Assembly (NCBI GenBank): GCA_020848695.1
Contig: JADLHT010000017.1
Coordinates: 103,478-167,477, forward strand
DNA length: 64,000 nt
Direction of reading: 5' to 3'
Source of the DNA: Saprospiraceae bacterium
GTDB lineage: Bacteria; Bacteroidota; Bacteroidia; Chitinophagales; Saprospiraceae
The translations under genes and the position numbers were made by a program. The stretch's first letter is position 1. The number at the start of each line of letters is the position of its first letter. The notes below the pieces were generated by a model. The model was not told where the DNA came from. It made no database searches and saw only the letters and a list, made by a program, of their open reading frames with translations. Shown here in pieces: positions 39,510 to 49,376 of the stretch.

Positions 39510-40810
39510 TACTTTTCTTTAAATAACATTCTAACAGGTGAGCCTGTAAAATTAAAATTAGCTCTCAACTGATTTTCTAAGAACTGTTTGTATGAGCCTT
39601 TTATCTGATCAGGGTAATTGGAAAAGAAAGCGAACAAGGGATAGTCTTTTTCAATCTGTGTAATATATTTTATTTTGATTAGATGATTTCGATAAGAGGG
39701 TGGCGGAATTTTTTGTATTGCCTCCAACATAATTTCATTTAATTTAGAAGTATTAATTTTTCGCGAACGATTGGCAAATACTTCTAAACCTTTTTCAATG
39801 GCTTGGAATACTCTCTGCTTTTCTAAAGCTGAAATAAATAATATTGGTATATCATTGAATGGTGCTAATTTTTCTTTAATAGTTTTTTCAAGTTGATTAG
39901 CAGTATTAGTCTCTTTATTGACAAGATCCCATTTATTAACTAATATAACAATTCCTTTATTTCTTTTGGTTGCCAGCGAAAACAATTCCATGTCTTGCAT
40001 TTCAACTCCTAAGGTTGCATCGAGTACCAGATAACAAACGTCTGCCTCTTCAATGGCTTGTACGGCTCTCATTACAGAATAGAATTCCAAATCTTCAGAA
40101 ACTCTAGATTTCTTTCGAATGCCGGCAGTATCAATAAGCATGAAGTTCTTTCCAAATTTATTGTACTCACTGTGAATAGAGTCTCTAGTAGTTCCTGCAA
40201 TATCAGTAACCAGATTCCTTTCTTCTCCAAGGAATACATTAACTAAGGAAGATTTACCAACATTAGGTTGTCCGATAATTGTAAATTTTGGAATATTGGT
40301 TGTATCTATTTCCTGATTTGGAATCAGTTTAGAAATCTCATCAAGTATTTCGCCTGTGCCCGAACCGGTCATTGATGAAACGGGATATATCATATCATAA
40401 CCCAGGCTCCAAAATTCCTGGGCCATAAGCAATCTTTCATGATTATCCACTTTGTTTACTACCAGGAATTTTTTCTTTTTTACTTTTCGCAACAATTCAG
40501 CTACAAATAAGTCGAGGTCTGTTATACCCGTTAAGACATCAACCATATAAATAATTACACTAGCTTCTTCAATAGCAAGTTCTACTTGTCGCCTAATTTC
40601 CTGTTCAAAAATATCTTTAGAATGAGCAACAAAACCACCGGTATCAATGACATAGAATTTTTTACCATTCCATTCTGCTATGTCATAGATGCGATCCCGA
40701 GTAACACCGCTGATATCATCTACGATTGACTTTCTTTTGCCTATTAAGCGATTAAAGAGTGTTGATTTTCCAACATTTGGTCTGCCTACAATGGCTACAG
40801 TAAATCTCAT
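39509..40810 (-). CDS. der: Ribosome biogenesis GTPase Der
   Basis: Two GTPase domains: VGRPNVGKSTLFNRLIGKRKSIV and IGQPNVGKSSLVNVFLGEERNLVTDIAGTTRDSI; KH-like C-terminus. Confidence 0.95.
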   Translation of the reverse strand: MRFTVAIVGRPNVGKSTLFNRLIGKRKSIVDDISGVTRDRIYDIAEWNGKKFYVIDTGGFVAHSKDIFEQEIRRQVELAIEEASVIIYMVDVLTGITDLDLFVAELLRKVKKKKFLVVNKVDNHERLLMAQEFWSLGYDMIYPVSSMTGSGTGEILDEISKLIPNQEIDTTNIPKFTIIGQPNVGKSSLVNVFLGEERNLVTDIAGTTRDSIHSEYNKFGKNFMLIDTAGIRKKSRVSEDLEFYSVMRAVQAIEEADVCYLVLDATLGVEMQDMELFSLATKRNKGIVILVNKWDLVNKETNTANQLEKTIKEKLAPFNDIPILFISALEKQRVFQAIEKGLEVFANRSRKINTSKLNEIMLEAIQKIPPPSYRNHLIKIKYITQIEKDYPLFAFFSNYPDQIKGSYKQFLENQLRANFNFTGSPVRMLFKEK

Positions 40811-41703
40811 CTTAAAATACCTTTCTTTTCTATATAATTAATATCTTCTCTCCAGTTCTCTTTTAATTTAACACTAAGTCCTAAATATACTCGTTGCTGT
40901 AGATATTTTTCAATCTCAATTCGAGATTTTGTTCCTAGTTCTTTAATTTTATCACCATTTTTACCTAGTATTATTGGAATCTGAGATTTTCGGTTTACAT
41001 AAATGATCGCTTCAATTCTTGCCAATTCAGCTTGTTCGTCAACTCCGGTACAAGAATTAATTTCAATAAAAACACTATAAGGAATTTCTTCGGAATACAA
41101 ATCTAGAATTTTTTCTCTAATAATTTCAGATAGAAAAAATCTAATGGGTTTGTCACTGATATAATCTTTACTATAATAAGCTTCGTGAATTGGAATGTAT
41201 TTCAATATTTCACTTTTTAAGACTTCAATTCCGGAGCCATTTAATGCTGAGATTTTGAAAATGCTATCCGTATCAAAGATGAGCTTTAAGTCTTCTTCTG
41301 AGTTTTTTAATTTTTTCGAATCAGTTTGATCGATTTTGTTTATTGTATAGATTTTAGGTAATTTGCTTTTATGTATCAGTTGAATCAATCTTTCTGAAAA
41401 CTGAAACTTTTGGGTCGGATCATGAAGAATAAGTAGAACATCTGCATCCAGATCTGAATCTCTTACCATATCGTTCATTAATTTATGTAAGGTATATTTT
41501 TCGTTTTCAATCCAGCCCGGTAAATCAGAATAAATAATTTGTAAGTTTTCCTCATTCCATATCGAGAAAACCCGTTGTCGAGTAGTTTGAGGTTTAGGGC
41601 TCACTATTGACATTTTCAAATTCATTAAAGAATTAACAAGGGTTGATTTACCGCTGTTAGGCATACCAATAATATTTACAAACCCTGCTCTGTGCTGTGT
41701 CAT
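40807..41703 (-). CDS. era: GTPase Era
   Basis: NIIGMPNSGKSTLVNSLM, SPKPQTTRQRV, SDLPGW, C-terminal KH ILGKNGDKIKELGTKSRIEIEKYL. Confidence 0.93.
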   Translation of the reverse strand: MTQHRAGFVNIIGMPNSGKSTLVNSLMNLKMSIVSPKPQTTRQRVFSIWNEENLQIIYSDLPGWIENEKYTLHKLMNDMVRDSDLDADVLLILHDPTQKFQFSERLIQLIHKSKLPKIYTINKIDQTDSKKLKNSEEDLKLIFDTDSIFKISALNGSGIEVLKSEILKYIPIHEAYYSKDYISDKPIRFFLSEIIREKILDLYSEEIPYSVFIEINSCTGVDEQAELARIEAIIYVNRKSQIPIILGKNGDKIKELGTKSRIEIEKYLQQRVYLGLSVKLKENWREDINYIEKKGILR

Positions 41704-42263
41704 TACTTAATCTTTTGTTCTATAGTTTCGTAAATCAACATCGGATTCATTTTTCTCCAGTTTAAGTCATTAAATTGCTTGCCAAAATGTAGATAGTTTT
41801 GCAATCGACACCTCTTCAATTCTTCTTCTACATGCGGTAAGGTATTTACTAAGCATATCCACCCATTATTATCCTGAATATCGTCTATCCACTCTTCATA
41901 ATAATCAGTGTCTTGTCCGTGAAAATTATATACATTTTCACAGATTAAGATGTATTTGTTGATCTTAAAGTTTAACATTTTATCAACAACTTCTCTTTTA
42001 AGATACATAATGTCATTTTCAATAATATCATTCCATTCACCGATAAATTCTATTATGCAATATCCATCATCATAGTCGCAATATAAAACTTTAAGATATA
42101 AAGTTGTAGAATCAAAACTATCCCATTGCGGATGAATATAATAATTATATACTTTATTTGAATAACTGAATTCGTTATTAATCATCCCATAAAAAGGGCT
42201 GTTTTCGTCATCTGCACTGATGTACAAATCTCTCCAATGATAATAAGGTTCTATATCGTGCAT
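41703..42263 (-). CDS. Hypothetical protein
   Basis: 186-aa ORF, stop/start-coupled (1-nt overlap) with era. Confidence 0.5.
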   Translation of the reverse strand: MHDIEPYYHWRDLYISADDENSPFYGMINNEFSYSNKVYNYYIHPQWDSFDSTTLYLKVLYCDYDDGYCIIEFIGEWNDIIENDIMYLKREVVDKMLNFKINKYILICENVYNFHGQDTDYYEEWIDDIQDNNGWICLVNTLPHVEEELKRCRLQNYLHFGKQFNDLNWRKMNPMLIYETIEQKIK

Positions 42264-42279
42264 ATTGTCAATTCACTGA

Positions 42280-42287
42280 TATCTTTG
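42280..42287 (+). promoter_or_regulatory. Candidate -7 element TATCTTTG
   Basis: TAnnTTTG match only 8 nt before the ATG at 42296, so the transcript may be near-leaderless. Confidence 0.4.
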
Positions 42288-42295
42288 TGGCATAG

Positions 42296-42823
42296 ATGAG
42301 GATTGTATTAACAGGACCTGAGTCGACAGCTAAGTCAACGCTTTGCCGAAATCTGTCTCAATATTACAAAGGTAGCATGATTCCTGAATTTGCAAGGAGC
42401 TTTTTGGAAGATCAATTACCAGTTCTTGAATACACTTTAGAAGATGTGATTTATATAGGGGAAAAACAATATGATATTTCAAAAAATTCCTCCATTAACA
42501 ATTTGATTTTTGAAGATACGGATCTGGTTAATATTCTTGTCTGGTTAAGACTGAAATTCGATCACTGTGACCTGATGCTTGAAGATAAACTTTCAAATTT
42601 CCCGCCTGATTTATATCTTATCTGTTTACCCGACATAGAATGGAGTTTTGATCCTTTACGAGACTTTAAAGGAAATAGATTACTCGTTTTAAAAGAGCAT
42701 ATTAAAGTTATTAAGAAATTTCAGACACCATTTCGGTTTGTTTCAGGACTAGGAAGAAAACGTTTAACTCAAAGTATTTTTCATCTTGACGATTACATTT
42801 CAAGTTGTACATTTGCGCCATAG
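42296..42823 (+). CDS. NadR-like/AAA-type P-loop kinase (nicotinamide riboside kinase-like)
   Basis: MRIVLTGPESTAKSTLCRNLSQYY; IPEFARSFLEDQ; IFEDTDLVNILVW. Confidence 0.75.
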   Translation: MRIVLTGPESTAKSTLCRNLSQYYKGSMIPEFARSFLEDQLPVLEYTLEDVIYIGEKQYDISKNSSINNLIFEDTDLVNILVWLRLKFDHCDLMLEDKLSNFPPDLYLICLPDIEWSFDPLRDFKGNRLLVLKEHIKVIKKFQTPFRFVSGLGRKRLTQSIFHLDDYISSCTFAP

Positions 42824-42903
42824 GGGTGCCGAATATGCAATTTGCCGGCTGAGATTAGACCCGCAATACCTGAATGGGTAATTCCAATCAGGGATACTGC
42901 AAG
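42813..42903 (+). promoter_or_regulatory. TPP (THI-box) riboswitch
   Basis: GGGGTGCC...GCCGGCTGAGATTAGACCCG...TACCTGAATGGGTAATTCCAATCAGGGA matches the conserved TPP aptamer core (GGGGUGCC / CUGAGA / ACCC / ACCUGA / GGxUAAUxCCA / xxxGGGA); P1 candidate TTGC/GCAA. Confidence 0.9.
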
Positions 42904-42933
42904 AAAGTACTTCTATAATTAAAATTTATTTAT

Positions 42934-45363
42934 ATGAAGTATTTGATGATCATCATACCATTTATTTTTGTCAATTCATTGCAAGGACAATGTGATTTAG
43001 TTGGTTCTGTATTAGATTCATCTGGTCAGGCATTTGTCAATATGGAGATTAGAATAACCCAGCTCGATCTAATTGCCAGAACAGATAAGAACGGTGCGTT
43101 TAAATTTGAAAACATCAAAGAAGGTGAGTATGCTTTAGCATTAGATCATGAGTTTGATATAGAGTACCGAAAAGTTATTGTCAAGAGCGGCTCAAATTAT
43201 TTTCATGCTATTATAGATCGAAGGATAAGATTTGACGAAGTGACGGTTATTCAATCAAGATTAGAACAGGCCAATTTAAACTCTACACAGAATCTGCTTT
43301 TGCCTGAGATTGAAGATAGAATTACAGAGAAAGATATTCCTTATATCCTCGAGACTTTACCTAATATTCAAGTACAATCAGACGCAGGAAATGGGGTAGG
43401 ATATACTGAAGTTCGAATAAGGGGTATTGATCCACAGCACATACAATATAGTTTAAACGGAATCCCGTTAAATGATGCCGAATCCTCCAGAATGTATTTG
43501 GTTGATATCCCAGATATGATTAATAGCACAGATAAGTTAAGCGTTCATTCCGGTTTTGTTCCAGGAAGATCAGGATCTGGTGCATTTGGGGCTTCCATCG
43601 ATTTGTTTACAAACCGAATGTATTTTAAGCCATTTGCGAAAATTAAAACTAGATTCGGTTCATACAATAATTCTTCCTTTTCGTTACAAGGCAATTCAGG
43701 ATTAATAGAGGGGAAGTATAATTTAGAAGTCAGATTGAGTGGCCAAAAATCAGATGGATTTATTGACCGATCATCAAGTAGACTAAAATCATTCAGTATT
43801 TCAGGTACAAGAATATCAAAAAACTATAATTTGAGATTTAATATTTTCAATGGAAGAGAGACCGTTCAACAAGCATGGAATGGACTGCCATACAAATATT
43901 TTTATATTGATTCGCTTTATACATATAATTCTGCAGGTCAAGAAAGGCCAAATGAACCCTATAAGAATGAGATTGATTACTATAAACAAACTCATGTACA
44001 GTTTTTTTATAATCAGGCAATCGGAAGAAGCACGATTTCCTTACATTCTAACTATACCAGAGGTATCGGTTATTTTGAAAATTACAAGGCAGATCAGGTA
44101 TTAATAAATTACGGATTAACTAATCCGTTTTCCGATAAATCTGATATAATAAGACAAAAGTGGCTTGACAATCATTTTCTTTATCAGTATGCCGGTATTG
44201 AAACGAGATGGAATAGAAAACTTTCTATCACCGGAGGGATCGCTCTGTCATATTATCTTGGAAATCAATTTGGAAAGGCAATTTGGTCAGATTTAGAAGA
44301 AACTGAAAATTTAAATTCGCGATACTATAACAACAATAGCAGAAAAATGGAATTTGGTTCAATTTTAAAATTGAACTATGCTATAAACCAAAAGTTCTCT
44401 ACCGGAATTGATTTTCATCACAGGACAATTCAATACTCAATAACAGGATTGGATGAGGTATATGGTAATCTTAAATACAACCAAGATTATAATCTTTTTT
44501 CACCAAAATTATATCTAATTTCGAATTTTCATAAAAATTTGAAGTTAGATTTCTCAGCTGCTTATTATGAGCGAGAACCCAACAGACAGGACGTTTTGAG
44601 TAATCCTTATGTTAATAAAGAGAAATTAATCGCTCTTGATTTAGGATTGAAATATACCTTTCTTAAAGAATCAAGTTTCAAGATTAATCTCTATTCAATG
44701 AATTATAGAGACTACCTTGCTCTAAATGGAGAAATTAACAATACGGGAGACCCTTTACGAATAAATATTGATAACGCATATAGACGTGGAATTGAGGGGT
44801 CATTGTTCTTTAAGACATTCAAAAGGATAGAACTTGTTGTTTCTGGCAGTCTTTCCAATAACAAAACTAAAAATTATAATCAAAAAGTTATCGAATTCTA
44901 TAACCCTACACTTACTTATAAAGATTATTTTAAAAAATCGACAAATCTTGCATTTTCACCATCAATTGTACACTATGCAGAATTAAAATTCAAAGCATTT
45001 AATTCAAAAAAGGATATTCATCAAATTTATTTTTCAATAGGGCATAAATTTGTTTCATCACAATATTTGGATTTATCAAATGAAAAATTTTCAAAATTAC
45101 TTTCGTATCAGATCCTTCATGCTAAAGTTAATTATAAGCTTGAATTAAAAAAGATATCATTAAGTTGCTTTTTTCAATTGAATAATATTTTAAATGAAAG
45201 ATATAGCAGCAATGGGTGGTTAAGTACGTATTTTGTTGGAAACAATCCATCATCAGCAGATGGTGATCCTTATGCGGGATACGATAGTGAACTATTATAT
45301 TATAAAGGTTTATTCCCTCAAGCTTTGCGGCATTCTAGCTTTGGTGTTGATATCGGTTTCTAG
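42934..45363 (+). CDS. TonB-dependent receptor, predicted thiamine (or precursor) transporter
   Basis: CarboxypepD_reg-like N-domain; plug YTEVRIRGIDPQHIQYSLNGIPLND...GSGAFGASIDL; beta-barrel; about 30 nt downstream of the TPP riboswitch. Confidence 0.85.
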   Translation: MKYLMIIIPFIFVNSLQGQCDLVGSVLDSSGQAFVNMEIRITQLDLIARTDKNGAFKFENIKEGEYALALDHEFDIEYRKVIVKSGSNYFHAIIDRRIRFDEVTVIQSRLEQANLNSTQNLLLPEIEDRITEKDIPYILETLPNIQVQSDAGNGVGYTEVRIRGIDPQHIQYSLNGIPLNDAESSRMYLVDIPDMINSTDKLSVHSGFVPGRSGSGAFGASIDLFTNRMYFKPFAKIKTRFGSYNNSSFSLQGNSGLIEGKYNLEVRLSGQKSDGFIDRSSSRLKSFSISGTRISKNYNLRFNIFNGRETVQQAWNGLPYKYFYIDSLYTYNSAGQERPNEPYKNEIDYYKQTHVQFFYNQAIGRSTISLHSNYTRGIGYFENYKADQVLINYGLTNPFSDKSDIIRQKWLDNHFLYQYAGIETRWNRKLSITGGIALSYYLGNQFGKAIWSDLEETENLNSRYYNNNSRKMEFGSILKLNYAINQKFSTGIDFHHRTIQYSITGLDEVYGNLKYNQDYNLFSPKLYLISNFHKNLKLDFSAAYYEREPNRQDVLSNPYVNKEKLIALDLGLKYTFLKESSFKINLYSMNYRDYLALNGEINNTGDPLRINIDNAYRRGIEGSLFFKTFKRIELVVSGSLSNNKTKNYNQKVIEFYNPTLTYKDYFKKSTNLAFSPSIVHYAELKFKAFNSKKDIHQIYFSIGHKFVSSQYLDLSNEKFSKLLSYQILHAKVNYKLELKKISLSCFFQLNNILNERYSSNGWLSTYFVGNNPSSADGDPYAGYDSELLYYKGLFPQALRHSSFGVDIGF

Positions 45364-45989
45364 AAATTCCAGGTAACACCGGCGCGATATTGGAATGGCA
45401 ATTGAGCTGAATTTTTGGGAGCTAGAAAGTCGTACATTATATAGAATTCATAGGACCATATTGAGGGTGGATTATATCCGATTCCAACAAGAAATTGATC
45501 CTGCCAAAGTCGTTCTGTTATTAGTTTGTTGTCGGCGGAAATGTCTATTATAGATAAAGAAGAATTGTAAGAATATTCAATATGTGCAAAAATTGAAGTT
45601 AAAAATTTAGCTCTGGCAAATACACCTCCACCAAAAGTATAGGAATTCAATTTAATAATTTCAGGGTTATTATCAAATCGGCCTCCAAAGTAGTTAATTT
45701 CAGCTCTTGGACCTATCGATAGCCAGTTTGTCAGTTTGTATCCTGCAATAGGCGCGATTCCGAAAGTAAAAATATTTCCAGGGACGCTTGAAGATAGTGA
45801 ATAACTACCAAATCCCAGATTGATTCCGCCTCCGAACCAAAATTTTTCCAATCGGAATGGGTTTTCTTCATCCTTTTTCTTCTTTTTAGATTTTGTACTG
45901 GTTGATTTTTTAGTCGATTGCGCTTCTAATTGTGGTGGATTTACACTGGAAAATGATAATAAAACCAACAGGATAAATATTTTATTCAT
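45360..45989 (-). CDS. Outer-membrane beta-barrel (porin-like) protein
   Basis: Signal peptide, KSTSTKSKKKKKDEEN linker, FGGGINLGFGSYS...AGYKLTNWLSIGPRAEINYFG..., terminal FQYRAGVTWNF. Confidence 0.65.
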   Translation of the reverse strand: MNKIFILLVLLSFSSVNPPQLEAQSTKKSTSTKSKKKKKDEENPFRLEKFWFGGGINLGFGSYSLSSSVPGNIFTFGIAPIAGYKLTNWLSIGPRAEINYFGGRFDNNPEIIKLNSYTFGGGVFARAKFLTSIFAHIEYSYNSSLSIIDISADNKLITERLWQDQFLVGIGYNPPSIWSYEFYIMYDFLAPKNSAQLPFQYRAGVTWNF

Positions 45990-46068
45990 TTATAATATAT
46001 TGAATATTAATTAATTATATAGTTTATTTAAGAGATTAGAAAAATTCGGTTCCAAGTTTAAATATTAC

Positions 46069-46076
46069 TATTTTTG
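46069..46076 (+). promoter_or_regulatory. Candidate -7 element TATTTTTG
   Basis: TAnnTTTG match 24 nt before the ATG at 46101. Confidence 0.4.
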
Positions 46077-46100
46077 TGATCTAAATATATAATTAGCAAA

Positions 46101-49100
46101 ATGTCGATAAGAAAAGCCTTATTTTTTCTGTTGCTTGTAGGAAACACAGTTTTAGCACAACAGTTTAACGCAATATCTTTCAGCCATCCCGATCAAAAAG
46201 AATTAAACGCCAAATTTAAGAATTATAGTTTAGTTAGTCTGGATCTTAATTCATTACAAAGTATTTTAAATCAAAGAGGCAATACACATTCATTTCAAAT
46301 TAACGCTGAGACCTTTAATTGGGATATCGTTTTATCTGAATTTAATATGTATAAAGAAGACTATTTTTCAGCGGTTGGTACAGATGGGAAGATATTAAAA
46401 TCAACGCTTAAGAAGTTTAGAACATTTAATGTTATAAATAAATCAGCCAGAGGAGCAATTTCCTGTTTTGTTACCGGAGATCAGTATTTATATGGGTATG
46501 TGCAGGATGGCGGTATTAAAAGATTTATAGAGCCTTTAAGTTATTATTTACCCAATTGTAAGCCGAATGAATTTTTAATATATTTGGAAACAGACGTAAT
46601 TCCTGTTGAAGGAGTTAGATGTGCTGCAGATGAGTTAGAAGAAAACAAACATCGACATCAGGAAGAAATTGTCAATAATAACAGAGCGGGATGTGTTTCT
46701 ATAGATATTGCCCTCTCATGTGATAAGACAGTACATGATAAACGGGGCGGTGTTAATCAGGCTGAAGCCTGGATGTTTTCAATATTAGCTCTTGTTCAAA
46801 CAAATTATGATAATGAATTTAATGTTTCAATAGAATTTGGTGTTTCTGCAACTTTTGTTCCTACAACTTCTGGTTCAGATCCATGGAATGGTATTAATAG
46901 TATTGATGGTCAATTAACGACTCATCGGAGCTGGGCGAATGGAGGAGGATATGGTGCAAACTATGCTGTAGCTACAAATTGGACGACCAAGTTTACGAGT
47001 GGAGCTATAGGGTTGGCTTATGTTGGAACAATGTGCGGAGGATCAAGATACAATGTATGTTCAGATTTTGGAGGTGCTAATGGTCTGTTGCGCTGTCTTC
47101 AATCTCATGAATTAGGTCACAATTTTAATTCCGGTCATGACGGTGGTGGTGGATTTATTATGTCTCCTTCAGTAAGCGGGACAAATGTCTGGTCACCTAA
47201 CTCAATTAACGTAATTAATAATTATGTAAATTCAATTGGTTGTAAAGGGACTTGTAGCGGTGGAGAACCACCTGTGGCCGATTTTTCTGGAATACCGGAG
47301 CAAGTCTGTCCAAATGGTGTAGTAAACTTTACAGACGAATCAAGCAATACTCCAACGCAATGGCAATGGACATTTCCCGGCGGAACACCATCAAGTTCTA
47401 CACTCAAAAACCCTTCAATAGTTTATAAAACTACAGGGGTTTATGATGTGACATTAAAAGCAACAAACTCTTTTGGAAATAATACCAAAACAATTCAAAA
47501 ATATATAGAAGTGTTGCCTTTGGTTGTAAATAGTTTTTCAGCATTTTCGATTGATCGCGACCTTTATACAACCAATACTTCTCAAAATGCAGATTTTTAC
47601 GAATGGAAATTTGGTGATGGAAATACCTCAAATGAAGAAGAACCCATACATACCTATGATAAGGATGGGACCTATACGGTTGAATTATGTGCATACAATA
47701 CTTGTGGCAAAGTCTGTAAAAAAATTACGGTCAACGTTTTTACTCCGGTCGAAGCCAATTTTACAGCTGAAGTACAAGAGGGATGCACTAGTTTAAAAGT
47801 TCAATATAGAAATCAATCATCTTCTAATGCAACAACTTTTGCATGGAGTTTTCCGGGTGGGAATCCAAGCGTTTCTACCTTAAAAGAACCTTTGGTTACC
47901 TATTCTATTAAAGGTGTATTTGATGCGAAGCTAGTTGCTTCTAACCCTAAATTTAACAGCACGAAATTTGAAAAATCATTTATTAGAGTCGATTCAAAAC
48001 CTATTGCAGAATTTGATCATAAAGCTCCATTAGGAAAAACTATTGAGTTTGTCAATAATACAGTTGATACCATCTTCCCATGGAAGTATAAATACGAATG
48101 GAACTTTGGAGACAGTTTAACAAGCACAGAGAAAAATCCAACTCATACATTTGCTAAAAGTGGCAAGTTTAATGTATGTCTAATAACTGATAATTCATGT
48201 GCTAAAGACACAGTTTGTAAAGAAGTTGAAATTTCAAGTCTTTTGAATGCATCATTTACTGTTCAAAACAATAAAGGTTGTGTACCTTATATATTTGATT
48301 TTAAAAATACCTCAACCGGTGCTACTGCATTTAAATGGAGTTTTCCAGGTGGTATTCCCAATACTTCAACAGATATAAATCCAAGGATTGCTTATAATAT
48401 TAAAGGAAAATACAAAGTAAGTTTGACTGCTTATAGCGCAAATGATAGTACTGTTATTATTCAAGACTCTGTGATAAATGTAAATGAAAAGCCTACAGCC
48501 CTTTTTAATCAAGCCGTAAAACAATATACCGTAAAATTTAATAATCAATCACTAAATGGCATAACTTATTCTTGGAATTTTGGTGATAATTCCCCGGTAA
48601 GCAATGAGCAGAATCCGGAGCATACTTATGCCCGAGAAGGTGAGTTTGATGTTGAATTAACTGTAAGTAATGAATGTGGGGAAAGTAAAATAAAATCCAA
48701 GGCGATTGTTTATCTAATACCTAAAATAGATTTTGGAGTAAATAAAAGTGAAATATGTGTAGGTGATTTAGCTCAATTTATTGATCAAAGTTCAAAAGAT
48801 GTTAATGATTGGAAATGGCAAATAGAAGGAGGAACTCCATCTGTTAGCACTGATAAAAATCCGATAAGCAGATTTAATAAGCCCGGTATTTATACCATTA
48901 AGCTTTCTGTTAAAAATTCAAATGGAGAAAACTCTATAATCAAGACAGGATATATTCAAGTTAAGTCCTCAGTTCTTTGCCCTAAGCGGGGAGGAAAGAA
49001 AAATGATGTTCCTTGGATTAGCACTGAAGGAGAAGAGGTTGTAAGCTCCAGAATAAAGAATAACTATGGCGATGTTTATTTGTACCCTAATCCTAGTACC

Positions 49101-49319
49101 GGAATATTTTATCTGGACTTTGTAGATCCAATTCTAATTGATAGCAAGAATTTTCAGATATATAACTCAAATGGTATTAGAATAAATGAACTGCATTTCA
49201 GGACTTTGAATAAAACTCGGATCGAAATGGATTTTTCCGAACTTTCTAGCGGAGTTTACTCGTTGAATATTTTAACTAAAGAAGGAGTACTTACAAAGAA
49301 ATTTGTAATATTAAAATAA
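46101..49319 (+). CDS. Secreted reprolysin/M12B-like zinc metalloprotease with multiple PKD domains and T9SS sorting domain
   Basis: HELGHNFNSGHD metzincin motif; prodomain; several PKD repeats (YEWNFGDSLTSTEKNPTHTF, YSWNFGDNSPVSNEQNPEHTY); C-terminal YLYPNPSTGIFYLDF. Confidence 0.87.
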   Translation: MSIRKALFFLLLVGNTVLAQQFNAISFSHPDQKELNAKFKNYSLVSLDLNSLQSILNQRGNTHSFQINAETFNWDIVLSEFNMYKEDYFSAVGTDGKILKSTLKKFRTFNVINKSARGAISCFVTGDQYLYGYVQDGGIKRFIEPLSYYLPNCKPNEFLIYLETDVIPVEGVRCAADELEENKHRHQEEIVNNNRAGCVSIDIALSCDKTVHDKRGGVNQAEAWMFSILALVQTNYDNEFNVSIEFGVSATFVPTTSGSDPWNGINSIDGQLTTHRSWANGGGYGANYAVATNWTTKFTSGAIGLAYVGTMCGGSRYNVCSDFGGANGLLRCLQSHELGHNFNSGHDGGGGFIMSPSVSGTNVWSPNSINVINNYVNSIGCKGTCSGGEPPVADFSGIPEQVCPNGVVNFTDESSNTPTQWQWTFPGGTPSSSTLKNPSIVYKTTGVYDVTLKATNSFGNNTKTIQKYIEVLPLVVNSFSAFSIDRDLYTTNTSQNADFYEWKFGDGNTSNEEEPIHTYDKDGTYTVELCAYNTCGKVCKKITVNVFTPVEANFTAEVQEGCTSLKVQYRNQSSSNATTFAWSFPGGNPSVSTLKEPLVTYSIKGVFDAKLVASNPKFNSTKFEKSFIRVDSKPIAEFDHKAPLGKTIEFVNNTVDTIFPWKYKYEWNFGDSLTSTEKNPTHTFAKSGKFNVCLITDNSCAKDTVCKEVEISSLLNASFTVQNNKGCVPYIFDFKNTSTGATAFKWSFPGGIPNTSTDINPRIAYNIKGKYKVSLTAYSANDSTVIIQDSVINVNEKPTALFNQAVKQYTVKFNNQSLNGITYSWNFGDNSPVSNEQNPEHTYAREGEFDVELTVSNECGESKIKSKAIVYLIPKIDFGVNKSEICVGDLAQFIDQSSKDVNDWKWQIEGGTPSVSTDKNPISRFNKPGIYTIKLSVKNSNGENSIIKTGYIQVKSSVLCPKRGGKKNDVPWISTEGEEVVSSRIKNNYGDVYLYPNPSTGIFYLDFVDPILIDSKNFQIYNSNGIRINELHFRTLNKTRIEMDFSELSSGVYSLNILTKEGVLTKKFVILK

Positions 49320-49341
49320 ATTTTATAGACTACAAATCTTC

Positions 49342-49376
49342 TGAGCCTGGTTAGTAATAGCCGGGCTCATTTTTTT
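49342..49376 (+). terminator. Intrinsic terminator between the tandem protease genes
   Basis: TGAGCCTGG-TTAGTAATAG-CCGGGCTCA followed by TTTTTTT. Confidence 0.85.
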
